A DNA stretch of 64,000 nt. Source: Litorihabitans aurantiacus (GTDB lineage: Bacteria > Actinomycetota > Actinomycetes > Actinomycetales > Beutenbergiaceae). The stretch covers positions 2,852,001 through 2,916,000 of the forward strand of contig NZ_BSUM01000001.1 of assembly GCF_030161595.1 (NCBI RefSeq). Direction: 5' to 3'. Each line of letters starts with the position of its first letter. The first letter of the stretch is position 1. The position numbers were made by a program, and so were the translations under genes. Below, piece after piece: positions 43,287-52,903 of this stretch. The notes under the pieces were generated by a model. The model made no database searches, had not been told where the DNA came from, and saw only the letters and a list, made by a program, of their open reading frames with translations.

Positions 43287-44206
43287 GCCGCGGCCTCCTC
43301 GTCGGCCTGGCCGACCGTGCGCGGGTCGCCACCGCTGAGGCGCTCGAGCGCGCGCAGCAGGGCCGAGTGGTCGAGCGAACCGTCGCCCGCCGCCCGCAGC
43401 GACTGCACGAGCTGGGCCACCAGGCCCGTAACCGGGACGGCGATGCCCGCCGCCTGCGCGGCGCCGAGGGCGATGCCGAGGTCCTTGTGGTGCAGGTCGA
43501 TCCGGAACCCGGGGGTGAAGTCGCGCGCCACCATGCCGGCGGCCTTGTTCTCCAGCACCCGGCTGGTGGCCAGGCCACCGCCGATCACGCGGAGCGCGGC
43601 CTCGACGTCGGCCCCCGACCGCTCCAGCAGGAGCACGGCCTCGGCGAGGATCGCGATGTTGCCGGCCACGATCATCTGGTTGGCCGCCTTCACCCGCTGG
43701 CCGGACCCGGGCGGGCCGACGTGCGCCGTCGTGGCGGAGAACGGGGCGACGACGTCGATCGCGCGGCCCACGGCCACCGGCTCGCCGCCGAGCATCACGG
43801 CCAGCCGGCCCGCGACGGCGCCGACCTCGCCCCCGCTGACGGGCGCGTCCACGAGCTCGAGGCCGCGCTCGCGCAGCTGCGCGGCGATGTCGACGGCGGC
43901 GTCGGGCGCGATCGTGCTGCAGTCGATCACGAGGCCGCCGGGGGCCATCGCCCCGGCGACACCGCCGGCGCCGTCGACCCCGAGCAGCACCTCGCGCACC
44001 TGCGGCGCGTCGGGCAGCACGGTCACGACGACGTCGCACGCCCGCCCGACCTCGGCGGCGTCGGCCGCGGCGACGGCGCCGTCCGCGACCAGCGACTCCA
44101 CCGCCGGGGCGGAGCGGTTCCAGCAGACCACCTCGTGGCCCGCGGCCAGGAGGTGCCCGGCCATGGGGCGGCCCATCACCCCGAGTCCGATGAATCCGAT
44201 ACGCAT
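43283..44206 (-). CDS. Beta-hydroxyacid dehydrogenase (3-hydroxyisobutyrate/tartronate-semialdehyde reductase family)
   Basis: The 307-residue enzyme has the N-terminal Rossmann motif GFIGLGVMGRPMAGHL, the substrate motif DAPVSGGEVGA near residue 122 and the catalytic lysine in GSGQRVKAANQ near 178. The family oxidises or reduces short beta-hydroxyacids such as 3-hydroxyisobutyrate or glycerate. Its ATG at 44206 follows the previous stop by 13 bp, and its end overlaps the monooxygenase start. In this pathway it would act on a C3-C4 fragment after ring opening; this is inference. Confidence 0.88.
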   Translation of the reverse strand: MRIGFIGLGVMGRPMAGHLLAAGHEVVCWNRSAPAVESLVADGAVAAADAAEVGRACDVVVTVLPDAPQVREVLLGVDGAGGVAGAMAPGGLVIDCSTIAPDAAVDIAAQLRERGLELVDAPVSGGEVGAVAGRLAVMLGGEPVAVGRAIDVVAPFSATTAHVGPPGSGQRVKAANQMIVAGNIAILAEAVLLLERSGADVEAALRVIGGGLATSRVLENKAAGMVARDFTPGFRIDLHHKDLGIALGAAQAAGIAVPVTGLVAQLVQSLRAAGDGSLDHSALLRALERLSGGDPRTVGQADEEAAA

Positions 44207-44219
44207 GTGCTCTCTCCTG

Positions 44220-45254
44220 TCAGTAGCCGCGGTCGAGGTCGACGACGTTGCGCAGCTCCTCGCCGCGCGCGAGGCGGCCGAGGTTGTCGACGAAGAGGTC
44301 GACCTGGCGCTCGCCGAGGAGCTGGGAGGCGTGGGAGTCGTGCGGGAGGACCTGCGCGCCGGGTGCGTCCCAGAGCGGGTCGTCGGCGGGCAGCGGCTCG
44401 GTGACGTGGCAGTCGATGAGCGCGCCGCGCAGGTGGCCGGAGTGCAGCGCCGCGACGAGCGCGTCGGCGTCGACGATCGCGCCGCGGGCGACGTTCGCGA
44501 TCCAGCCGCCGGGCTTCATCGCCGCGAGCGTGCCCGCGTCCACCAGCCCGCGGGTGGCGGGGGTGAGCGGTGCGGCGACGAGGAGGTAGTCGGTCTCGGC
44601 GAGCACCTCGTGCAGCTGCGCCGTCGGCACGGTGCGGTCGAAGGTCTCGACCGGGTTCCCGCGCCGGTTGACCCCGATCGTGCGCATGCCGAGCGCGGTG
44701 GCGATGCGCGCCGTCGTGGTGCCGATGTTGCCGGTGCCCAGCACGGTCAGGACCGCGCCGGCGAGCTCGCGGGCGGGGAGCTCGACCCACCGGTGCGCGG
44801 CCTGGTGCTCCCAGCGCTCGCGCGTCATCTTGGCGTCGGCGAGGATGCCGGCCACGACCGTCTCGGCGATCGCGGGGGCGGAGACGCCCGAGGCGTTGGC
44901 GAGCGGGACGCCCGGGGGCATGATCCCCACGAGGTGCTCGGCGCCGGCGCTCATGGACTGCAGCAGCCGGAGCTCGGGGGTGAGGAGCAGGTCGAGGCCG
45001 CGCCGCGTCAGGATCCCCTGCTCGACGTCGAGCGCGCTCTTGCTGCCCGAGGTCTCCACCATGATCGCGTGGGGTGCGCGCTCGGGTCCGCGGCCGGCGT
45101 CGAGATCGTCGACCGGCAGGTGCTCCAGCCGGACGTCGGGCGCGGCGGCGAGGATGCGCTCGCGCTGCGACGGCGTGAGCCACAGCCCGCGGTCGGGGTC
45201 GGTCGCGTCCTGGACCGCCTTGGGCAGTCCGGCGACCACGACGTCGAGGGTCAT
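44220..45254 (-). CDS. D-2-hydroxyacid dehydrogenase
   Basis: The 344-residue enzyme of the D-isomer-specific 2-hydroxyacid dehydrogenase family has the NAD(P) motif VLGTGNIGTTTA near residues 170-181, the catalytic Arg in VARGAIVDADALV near 240, a conserved Glu in HVTEPLP and the catalytic His in LPHDSHAS near 290. It interconverts 2-oxoacids and D-2-hydroxyacids. The gene starts in the stop codon of the hydrolase gene (ATGA 45251-45254), in the middle of the cluster. Confidence 0.9.
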   Translation of the reverse strand: MTLDVVVAGLPKAVQDATDPDRGLWLTPSQRERILAAAPDVRLEHLPVDDLDAGRGPERAPHAIMVETSGSKSALDVEQGILTRRGLDLLLTPELRLLQSMSAGAEHLVGIMPPGVPLANASGVSAPAIAETVVAGILADAKMTRERWEHQAAHRWVELPARELAGAVLTVLGTGNIGTTTARIATALGMRTIGVNRRGNPVETFDRTVPTAQLHEVLAETDYLLVAAPLTPATRGLVDAGTLAAMKPGGWIANVARGAIVDADALVAALHSGHLRGALIDCHVTEPLPADDPLWDAPGAQVLPHDSHASQLLGERQVDLFVDNLGRLARGEELRNVVDLDRGY

Positions 45255-46330
45255 CGGGATGTCTCCTTCTCACGGGATGGTGCGGGGGTGCCCAGCAGCG
45301 TGCGCAGGGCGTGGTCGACGAGGTCCTGCTCCGCGGCGCGGACCCCGGGGCGGCCGGCGACGTGGCCGAGCGGGGAGTCCAGGGGGCGCAGCTCGCCGCG
45401 GGGCAGGTGGGCCGCCTCGCGCTTGTTCTCGGCGAGCGTGAAGTAGCGGTCGGTGGTGCCCGGCACGAGGAGGGTGCGGGCGGTGATCGAGGCCAGGGCG
45501 GGTGCGAGGCCGCCACGGCCGCGGCCGAGGTCGGCGGCGTGCCACATCCGCAGAGTGACGAGGAGGTCGTCGGCGTCGTGCGCGGTGTGGTCGCGGCCCC
45601 AGGCGGCGACGAGGTCCGTGACGTCGTCGTACCCGAGCTCGCGGTACAGCTCGTCGTCGAGGAAGGCCTCGCTCCAGGCCCAGCCGCAGTACGCGCGGCC
45701 GAACGCGTCCCGGCCCTCGGGGCGCGCGGGCGAGGGGTGGGTGGGGTCGGTGGGGTGGCTGTCGACGACGCGGCCGTCGGAGGCCAGCACGGCCCCGACC
45801 GACTCGAGGAAGAGCCGGTTGGCCGGCGAGCACCGCGCCGCCGAGCACAGGGCCAGCACCGCGTCCACGCGCTCGCCCCAGCGCGCGGCGAGCTCGAGCG
45901 CCTGCACCCCGGCGAGGGACCAGCCAGCCACGAGGGCGACGCGGTCGACGCCGAGGTGGTCCAGCAAGAGCTCGGTGGCCGCGACGGTGTCGCGGACGTC
46001 GAGGCGCGGGAAGCGGGCGGTGGCCGGCGTGGTCGACGGCGAGGTGGACTCGCCGCCCCCGAGGTGCCCCACGACGACCACCGTGCAGCGGGCGGGATCG
46101 AGCGGCCGCCCCGGCCCGATCCACGGGTCGTAGCTGGTGGTGGACCCGGTGTAGTAGGTCGGGAGCACCACGACGGGCCGGCCGGCGGCGAGGTCGCCGT
46201 GGATCCGGTGGGCCACCTGCACGCCGAGCAGCACCTCGCCCGAGACGAGGGTGAGGTCGCCGAGCGGCGCGTGCCGGAGGGCGGGGCGCGCCGTCGCCGT
46301 CGTGCTGGTGGTTGTTGCCGTGGTGGTCAT
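45251..46330 (-). CDS. Alpha/beta hydrolase of the MetX (homoserine acetyltransferase) family
   Basis: The 359-residue protein begins with an unusual Thr/Ala repeat, then the MetX fold. The oxyanion/first motif is VVVLPTYYTGS, the nucleophile elbow AGWSLAGVQALE near residue 145 (Ser in G-x-S-x-A), a late Asp in LVPGTTDRYF and the His in DSPLGHVAGRPG. Many MetX-like proteins outside methionine pathways are hydrolases that cleave amide or ring bonds. In this cluster it is a candidate for opening or deacylating an intermediate. The pattern does not prove acetyltransferase activity. Confidence 0.8.
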   Translation of the reverse strand: MTTTATTTSTTATARPALRHAPLGDLTLVSGEVLLGVQVAHRIHGDLAAGRPVVVLPTYYTGSTTSYDPWIGPGRPLDPARCTVVVVGHLGGGESTSPSTTPATARFPRLDVRDTVAATELLLDHLGVDRVALVAGWSLAGVQALELAARWGERVDAVLALCSAARCSPANRLFLESVGAVLASDGRVVDSHPTDPTHPSPARPEGRDAFGRAYCGWAWSEAFLDDELYRELGYDDVTDLVAAWGRDHTAHDADDLLVTLRMWHAADLGRGRGGLAPALASITARTLLVPGTTDRYFTLAENKREAAHLPRGELRPLDSPLGHVAGRPGVRAAEQDLVDHALRTLLGTPAPSREKETSR

Positions 46331-46396
46331 CGCTCGCCTCCGTCCGTCCCCGTGGGTCTCAGTGCGTCGCTCGTCGGTGCCGCTCGTTCGGGTCGC

Positions 46397-47773
46397 TCAG
46401 AAGAACCGCAGGTAGCGGTTCATCTCCCAGTCGGTGACGGCCGTCGTGTAGGAGGCCCACTCGTCGCGCTTGTACTCGATGAAGGAGGCGTGGAGCGCGT
46501 CGCCACAGACCTGGGCGGCCAGCGGGTCGGCCTCGAACGCGTCGACGGCCTCCTCGAGGGTGCGCGGGAGCACGACGAGGCCGCGCTCGGCGTACTCGCT
46601 CGGGTCGATCGCGTGCAGGTTCTCGGTGTGGAAGCTCGCGAGCTCGGCCTTCTCGCGCACGCCCTCGAGCCCGGCGGCGAGCAGCATGGCGGCGGCGAGG
46701 TGGGGGTTGCAGGCCGAGTCGACGGCGCGGCACTCCACGCGTCCGCCGCCGAGCGGGATGCGGAGCATGTTGGTGCGGTTGTTGTTGCCCGCGCTGGCGA
46801 AGATCGGGGCCCAGGTGGAGCCGGACATGCTGCCCTGGCGCACGAGGCGCTTGTAGCTGTTGACGGTGGGGGCGATGACGGCGCAGATGGCCGCGGCGTG
46901 CTTCACGATGCCGGCGGCGAAGTGGTAGCCGAGCTCGCTGAGGCCGGCGCCGCGGGGGTCGTCGTCGCTCTCGAAGAGGTTGGCGCCGGCGACGTCGGCG
47001 AGCGACATGTTGAAGTGGGCGCCGGAGCCGCTGCGGTCGGCGAAGGGCTTGGGCATGAAGGTCGCGTACGCGCCGTGGCGGCGGGCGACCTCGCCCGCCA
47101 TGGTGCGGAAGAGGACCACGCGGTCGGCCATCGTCATGCCGTCGGCGTAGGCGAAGTCGATCTCGAACTGTCCCTGGGCGTCCTCGTGGTCGAAGGAGTA
47201 GACGTCCCAGCCGAGCTCGTTCATGTGGTCGACGAGCTCGCCGACCCAGTCGAGGTTGTCCAGCAGCGCGGGGATCGTGTAGCAGGGCTTGTCGAGCACG
47301 TCGCGGTCGCTGACGTTGTCCGTCGGCGTGGTGCCCTCGCGCAGCACGAAGAACTCGGTCTCGACGCCGAGGTTGAAGGTGAGGCCGAGCTCGGCGGCCG
47401 CGGCCACCTGCCGGGCGAGCACGTTGCGGGTCGAGGCCTCGAACGGCTCGCCGCCCACGCGCAGCTCGGACAGGTACATGGCGACGTCGCGGCGCCACGG
47501 GAGGATCACGCCGCGGTCCAGGTCGGGGACGGCGGAGAGCTCCTCCTCGTTGACCTCCTGCGGCAGGCCGTCGAGCGCGGCGCCGGTGAAGAGCTCGGAG
47601 CCCGCGGCCATCTGCTCGGTGTGGGAGACGGGCACCATCTTGCCCTTGAGGTTGCCGTGCAGGTCGGTGTAGCCGGCGATGGCGAAGCGCACGCCGGCGT
47701 CCGTCAGCCGGTCGGACAGGGTGGCCGCGCGGGTGGCGGGGAGCGCATCGGTGCGGGGATCGGTGAGCGTCAT
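46397..47773 (-). CDS. Glutamine-synthetase-family ligase (type III/GlnT-like)
   Basis: The 458-residue protein has the GS fold: an N-terminal beta-grasp domain with YTDLHGNLKGKMVP, metal-binding glutamates in NLGVETEFFVLREG and the QFEIDFAYADG segment. The ATP-binding motif KPFADRSGSGAHFNMSL and the arginine-rich region NNRTNMLRIPLGGGRVECR are present. The adenylylation site region of GlnA is missing. This matches the type III glutamate-ammonia ligase group, whose members also include gamma-glutamyl-amide ligases in amine breakdown. It is the first gene of the cluster and may activate an amine substrate or assimilate released ammonium. ATG 47773 lies 19 bp after an operator-like dyad. Confidence 0.88.
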   Translation of the reverse strand: MTLTDPRTDALPATRAATLSDRLTDAGVRFAIAGYTDLHGNLKGKMVPVSHTEQMAAGSELFTGAALDGLPQEVNEEELSAVPDLDRGVILPWRRDVAMYLSELRVGGEPFEASTRNVLARQVAAAAELGLTFNLGVETEFFVLREGTTPTDNVSDRDVLDKPCYTIPALLDNLDWVGELVDHMNELGWDVYSFDHEDAQGQFEIDFAYADGMTMADRVVLFRTMAGEVARRHGAYATFMPKPFADRSGSGAHFNMSLADVAGANLFESDDDPRGAGLSELGYHFAAGIVKHAAAICAVIAPTVNSYKRLVRQGSMSGSTWAPIFASAGNNNRTNMLRIPLGGGRVECRAVDSACNPHLAAAMLLAAGLEGVREKAELASFHTENLHAIDPSEYAERGLVVLPRTLEEAVDAFEADPLAAQVCGDALHASFIEYKRDEWASYTTAVTDWEMNRYLRFF

Positions 47774-47791
47774 CGGACTGCGTTCCTCCTA

Positions 47792-47814
47792 GGTTTCAAC
47801 GACTTATCGAAACC
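47792..47814. promoter_or_regulatory. Operator-like dyad before the catabolic cluster
   Basis: GGTTTC and GAAACC are separated by 11 bases (AACGACTTATC), giving a symmetric site 19 bp upstream of the first start codon. On the minus strand it contains GATAAGT, which may be part of a -10 region. A repressor at this place would block the whole cluster. The TetR protein at 37.7-38.4 kb is a candidate binder. Confidence 0.5.
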
Positions 47815-47929
47815 GTAGGAGCGGGAGGTTTCCCCTGGGCGACGGGTCTGTTTCGGGTGTGTGACCGTTGGCCGGGACGACTACGGCGCGGGAGGATCCA
47901 CCTCTACTGGCCGTGAGTGAACACCCTGC

Positions 47930-48182
47930 TGCTTCATCATCGACGTCTACTCTCGGATGATCGTGGGCTGGCGGGCAGCGCTGACGATGCGGACCGAGAC
48001 CGTGCTGGGCGCGATCGAGATGGCACGTTGGTCTCGCGGCACGGACCTGGCGGGGCTGCGGTGTCAAAGCGATGCCGGGTCTCAATTCACGAGTCTGCGC
48101 TACGGCGAGCGACTCGCCGAGATCGGGGCAACCTCTTCGATCGGGACGGTCGGCGATTCCTACGACAACGCGCTGGCCGAGA
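47930..48182 (+). pseudogene. IS3-family transposase fragment (rve domain)
   Basis: A frame of about 84 codons without its own start reads CFIIDVYSRMIVGWRAAL to GTVGDSYDNALAE. It contains the second catalytic Asp region (CQSDAGSQFTS) and the SYDNALAE motif before the third catalytic Glu of IS3 transposases. Both ends are cut: upstream by a TGA-containing junction near 47925, downstream right after NALAE. No terminal repeats were found. It is a relic of a larger insertion, related to but distinct from the full copy at 52.5 kb. Confidence 0.8.
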
Positions 48183-48276
48183 AACGCGATGGTCGCCGCG
48201 ACGAGAGCGCGGCCATCACCGGCAGGCTGGTTGGACATGTCTCCTGCAACGACCATGACGCGGGAACGGGTGACCC

Positions 48277-48314
48277 GGCGGGCACCCACCTCGTTGCGTG
48301 GATGGGTGCCCGCC
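48277..48314. terminator. Terminator of the alcohol dehydrogenase operon
   Basis: The perfect 12-bp arms GGCGGGCACCCA and TGGGTGCCCGCC surround a 14-base loop. It lies 10 bp beyond the stop of the dehydrogenase on the minus strand. The gene-free bases 48183-48276 show no other feature except IS debris. Confidence 0.8.
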
Positions 48315-48323
48315 AATCGGGGA

Positions 48324-49367
48324 TCAGACGATCAGGAGGACCTTCAGGGCCTCGCGGGCGTCCATCGCGGCGTACCCGGCGGGGGCGTCGTCCAGGGTCA
48401 CGGTGCGGTCGAAGACCTTGCCCGGGTTGATGGTGCCCTCCAGCACGAGCGGGATGTTCTGCTCGATGTAGACGCGCACCGGTGCAGGTCCACCGGTCAG
48501 GGTGATGTTCTTGCCGAACAGCGACCCGAAGCCCACCGGGGCCTCCTCGTACTGCGGCACTCCCACCCGGGAGATCACGCCGCCGGTGCGCACCACGCCG
48601 TAGGACTGCTCGTAGGCGGGCATGTGTCCCACCGCCTCCAGCACGACGTGGCTGCCCTCGCCGCCGGTGAGCTCGAGAACCTTGGCCACGCCTTCCTCGC
48701 CGCGCTCGGCCACCACGTCGGTGGCGCCGAACTCACGCCCCAGGTCGGTGCGGGAGGTGTGACGGCCCATCAGGATGATCTGCTCGGCGCCCAGCTGCTT
48801 GGCCGCCAGGACCGCCGAGAGCCCCACGGCGCCGTCACCGATGACGGTCACGGTCTTGCCGGCCTGAACGTGGCCCATGTGGGCGGCGTGGTAGCCGGTG
48901 AGGTAGACGTCCGAGAGGGTCAGCAGACTCGGGAACAGGTCGGTGTCGTTCTCGCTCAAGCCGGGGACCTTGACCAGGCTGCCGTCGGCCAGCGGGATGC
49001 GGGACAGCTCGGCCTGCAGGCCACCGGTCTCGGGCGAGCCGTAGAAGCCGCCGTGCTTGCACGCGGTGTGGAACCCGTCGCGGCAGAAGGAGCAGGTGTT
49101 GTCGCTGAAGGAGAACGGGGCGATCACGAAGTCACCCTTGGACACGGTCGTGACCTGCGACCCGGTCTCCTCGACGATCCCGATCAGCTCGTGCCCCATC
49201 GGGACACCGTGCTCGTCGTTGTCCATGGAGTGGTAGGGGTGCAGGTCCGACCCGCAGATGCACGCCCGCACGGTGCGCACGATCGCGTCGGTGGGGTTCT
49301 GGATAGTGGGGTCGGCGACGTCCTGGATACGGACGTCACCGGCGCCGAACATGTATGCGGCCTTCAT
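48324..49367 (-). CDS. Zinc-dependent alcohol dehydrogenase (MDR family)
   Basis: The 347-residue enzyme has the catalytic zinc ligands Cys in RACICGSDLHPYH and the GHELIG histidine-glutamate, the structural zinc loop CSFCRDGFHTACKHG, and the NAD motif VIGDGAVGLSAVLAA near residue 178. It oxidises an alcohol or reduces an aldehyde with NAD(P). It is downstream of, and probably co-transcribed with, the CMD-family gene 36 bp away. The pair is divergent from an XRE regulator, cupin and aldo/keto reductase, a layout that suggests a shared redox or detoxification function. Confidence 0.9.
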   Translation of the reverse strand: MKAAYMFGAGDVRIQDVADPTIQNPTDAIVRTVRACICGSDLHPYHSMDNDEHGVPMGHELIGIVEETGSQVTTVSKGDFVIAPFSFSDNTCSFCRDGFHTACKHGGFYGSPETGGLQAELSRIPLADGSLVKVPGLSENDTDLFPSLLTLSDVYLTGYHAAHMGHVQAGKTVTVIGDGAVGLSAVLAAKQLGAEQIILMGRHTSRTDLGREFGATDVVAERGEEGVAKVLELTGGEGSHVVLEAVGHMPAYEQSYGVVRTGGVISRVGVPQYEEAPVGFGSLFGKNITLTGGPAPVRVYIEQNIPLVLEGTINPGKVFDRTVTLDDAPAGYAAMDAREALKVLLIV

Positions 49368-49403
49368 GCTGGGTGTTCCTCTGCTGCTCGGGGGTGGTGG
49401 GGG

Positions 49404-49736
49404 CTACTCGGACAGGACGCGCTTGGCGGTACTCATGGCGCCCATGCCCTTGGGCCAGCCGGCGTAGAACGCCACGTGGGTGATCGCCTCGATCAGCTCC
49501 TCCTGGGTGAGGGCGTTCTCGATGCCGCGGCCCAGGTGGAAGGCGAGCTGGTCCAGGTCGCCGCCGGCGGCCAGCACCGCCACCGTCACCAGGCTCCTGT
49601 CACGAGGGGACAGCTCAGGTCGGTTCCAGACGTCCTCGAACAGCACGTCATCGGTCAGCGCGGCGAACTTGGGGGCGAAGTCGCCCAGCGAGCTGCGCCC
49701 GCCGCCGACCTGCCGGGGAGTGGAATCCTGAGCCAT
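49404..49736 (-). CDS. Carboxymuconolactone decarboxylase family protein
   Basis: The 110-residue protein has the CMD fold pattern VLFEDVWNRPELSPRDRSLVTVAVLAAGG and HLGRGIENALTQEELIEAITHVAFYAGWP. The conserved His near residue 67 is present but the CxxC pair of AhpD peroxidases is missing. This is the CMD/AhpD-like group that usually sits with dehydrogenases or cupins. A good GGAGG lies before ATG 49736. It may decarboxylate or lactonise a small ring compound, or act in stress response. Confidence 0.85.
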   Translation of the reverse strand: MAQDSTPRQVGGGRSSLGDFAPKFAALTDDVLFEDVWNRPELSPRDRSLVTVAVLAAGGDLDQLAFHLGRGIENALTQEELIEAITHVAFYAGWPKGMGAMSTAKRVLSE

Positions 49737-49803
49737 GGTGCCTCCTTGAAGGAACGGACCGATCTGCATGTGGCACCTACTGCAGCACGCCCTCACGGGC
49801 GCG

Positions 49804-49833
49804 TGGGAGGACCCCGTTATGCACGTACTCCCA
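49804..49833. promoter_or_regulatory. Putative operator in the XRE/CMD divergent promoter region
   Basis: TGGGAG and CTCCCA form a 6-bp dyad with an 18-base spacer holding ACCCCGTTATGCACGTA. On the minus strand the spacer contains GCATAAC, which resembles a -10 box for the CMD/dehydrogenase operon. The 138-bp gap has no other clear symmetry. Confidence 0.4.
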
Positions 49834-49874
49834 GTTCCTGTCTCGAGCGCGCAGACCGGCCTACCGTCGCTGTC

Positions 49875-50777
49875 ATGGACAACAGCACCGAGGTCCGAGA
49901 GTTCCTCGCTGCCCGCCGCGCCCGGCTGAGCCCGGCCGACGTCGGGCTCCCCGATCCGGGTGGTCGACGACGCCGCGTGCAGGGGCTGCGCCGCGAGGAG
50001 GTTGCGATCCTGGCCGGTGTCTCCACCGAGTACTACGCCCGCCTGGAACGGGGCCAGATCGCCGGCGTCTCCGACCAGGTGCTCGATGCCCTGGCCGGGG
50101 TGCTCCAGCTGAACGAGGACGAGCGCGAACACCTGACCAACCTGGCCCGCGCCGCGCAGACCTCACGACGCCCCCGCCGCCCCCACCGGGCAGCGTCACC
50201 CCTACGTCCCAGCCTGGAAGCCGCGCTCAATGCCATCACCGGCGCCCCCGCATTCATCCGCAACGGCGCGATGGACATCCTCGCCGTCAACGACCTCGGC
50301 CGCGCGTTCTACCAGCCCCTGTACGCCGCCCCGCCCGCCCAGCCCAACCTGGCAATCTTCAACGTCTTCGCGCCCGCGGCCCAGACCTTCTACTCCGACT
50401 GGATCGCCGCGGTGGACGCCACCGTGGCCGTGCTCCGTCAGGAAGCCGGCCGCGACCCCTACAACAAGCGCATCACCGAAGTCATCGGCGAGCTGTCGAC
50501 CCGCAGCGAGACGTTCCGGGACCGGTGGGCCAACGCCCAGGTCCGACGCCACGACGCCACCGCCAAGACCGCCCTGCACCCCGTCGTGGGAGACATCACC
50601 CTCCAGCTCGTCGGGACCAGCCTCATCGCCGAACCGGGCCTGTCCCTGATGATCTACACCGCCCTGCCCGGTACCCCCGCCCAGGACCAGCTCCACCTGC
50701 TGGGCACCTGGGCCGCCACCCACACCGACAGCGACGAGGACGCCGCAGCACACACCCACCCCGAGGAGCAGAGATGA
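49875..50777 (+). CDS. XRE-family regulator with MmyB-like ligand domain
   Basis: The 300-residue protein has an N-terminal helix-turn-helix (GLRREEVAILAGVSTEYYARLERG at residues 35-58) and a C-terminal MmyB-like PAS-related domain (SLEAALNAITGAPAFIRNGAMDILAVND ... WANAQVRRHDATAKTALHPVVGDITLQLVGTS, given in parts). Such proteins are typically next to short redox operons that they control. It is divergent from the CMD and alcohol dehydrogenase genes and overlaps the cupin gene, so it probably governs both sides. Confidence 0.9.
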   Translation: MDNSTEVREFLAARRARLSPADVGLPDPGGRRRRVQGLRREEVAILAGVSTEYYARLERGQIAGVSDQVLDALAGVLQLNEDEREHLTNLARAAQTSRRPRRPHRAASPLRPSLEAALNAITGAPAFIRNGAMDILAVNDLGRAFYQPLYAAPPAQPNLAIFNVFAPAAQTFYSDWIAAVDATVAVLRQEAGRDPYNKRITEVIGELSTRSETFRDRWANAQVRRHDATAKTALHPVVGDITLQLVGTSLIAEPGLSLMIYTALPGTPAQDQLHLLGTWAATHTDSDEDAAAHTHPEEQR

Positions 50778-51174
50778 ACATCGAACCCCGCACCGAGACC
50801 ACCAAGAACCCGCCCGAGCAGTTCGCCGGCGACGTCTGGCTCGACCCGATCGTGGCCCCCCACGACGACGACCAGCGCGCCACCGTCGGCCTGGTCCGGT
50901 TCGCCCCCGGCGCCCGGACCGCCTGGCACTCCCACGCCCGCGGCCAGTACCTGCACGTCACCGCAGGCATCGGACGCTTCGGCACCCGCGACGGCCAGAT
51001 CATCGAGGTGCACGCGGGCCAGACCCTCTACACGCCCCCGGCGAGGAGCACTTCCACGCCACCGCGCCCGGCACCTTCATGGAGCACCTCGCGATTCTGG
51101 AGGCCGCCGACGACCCCTCCTCCACCACGACCTGGGCCGAACACATCACCGACGACGACTACGCGGGTCGCTGA
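50774..51174 (+). pseudogene. Cupin domain protein, frameshifted
   Basis: The ATG overlaps the regulator stop (ATGA). The cupin motif 1 is WHSHARGQYLHVTAG near residues 47-61, followed by AGQTLYTPP; there the frame breaks at the C run 51035-51039. One added C gives GEEHFHATAPGTFMEHLAIL, the second cupin motif with the metal-binding His pair, then an end at 51174 (133 residues). The fold matches small (R)-mandelonitrile-lyase-like cupins that often accompany CMD proteins. The break is probably a sequencing error. Confidence 0.8.
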
Positions 51175-52218
<1,044 letters not shown>

Positions 52219-52538
52219 GCGAGCGCCCGGGAAGGGTCACCGGCGGCAGTACTCACGAGAACCCCCGCAGCCCGCGCGGCGTACCGGGCTCGACCAGCTG
52301 CACTCGCACACCGGACTGCGATCGAACGACGCGAAGTGCCCGGCCCTGGCCCGGCTCGACGGCCACGACACGCAAGGCTCGTTCATCGTCCGGCCCGACG
52401 GGTGCGACGCGAATGCCTGAGCGTCGAGGCGCGACGTCGGTCCCCGTGCGCGCCCGGGCCTCGTGGGTCCAGACGTCCAGGAGGTGCGCCACCGGTCCTG
52501 GGTGCGGGCGAGGTCCGGCGAACCACGCGGACGTAGGG
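52219..52538. other. 320-bp stretch without a credible gene
   Basis: A minus-strand frame (52253-52492, 79 codons from GTG) has plausible codon use but no recognised family. It could be the cut remains of a gene that ran into the IS element. There is no hairpin of the dispersed families. The right end is the left boundary of the IS3 element. Confidence 0.4.
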
Positions 52539-52557
52539 CTGTCTCGCCCCGGGTCTG

Positions 52558-52903
52558 ATGGAGGCTCTCAATCCCAGGGAGGATGAGGGTCATGGTGGCA
52601 CCGAGGAATATCCCGAGGAGCTTCGGGGGCGAGCGGTCCGGCTCGCGGTGGATGCGAGGAAGGATCCTGGGTCGCGCTCGGGCGCGGTGCGTCGGATCGG
52701 TGAGCAGCTCGGGATCAATGCCGAGACGTTGCGAGGCTGGGTGATGCAGGCCGAAGTCGATGAAGGGTCTCGTCCGGGCACCAGCACCAGCGATGCCCAG
52801 CGCCTGGCCGAGCTCGAGCGTGAGAACCGGGAGCTGCGCCGGGCGAACGCGATCCTGCGCAGCGCGTCGGCTTTTTCGCGGCGGAGCTCGACCGCCCACA
52901 GCG
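52558..52903 (+). pseudogene. IS3 transposase orfA, degenerate
   Basis: The HTH region YPEELRGRAVRLAVDARKDP and RRIGEQLGINAETLRGWV is followed by a leucine zipper RLAELERENRELRRANAILR. The usual start (ATGGTGGCACCGAGG) is out of frame by one base at 52591-52602. The end after SASAF needs one more T in the run 52872-52876 to read FAAELDRPQR. The frame in which the text reads has only ATG 52558, which lies inside the terminal repeat. Confidence 0.75.

Noticed and set aside
47804..48316. A 170-codon minus-strand frame beside the IS fragment
   Set aside because: It covers the transposase relic and the terminator in antisense, and has no family features.
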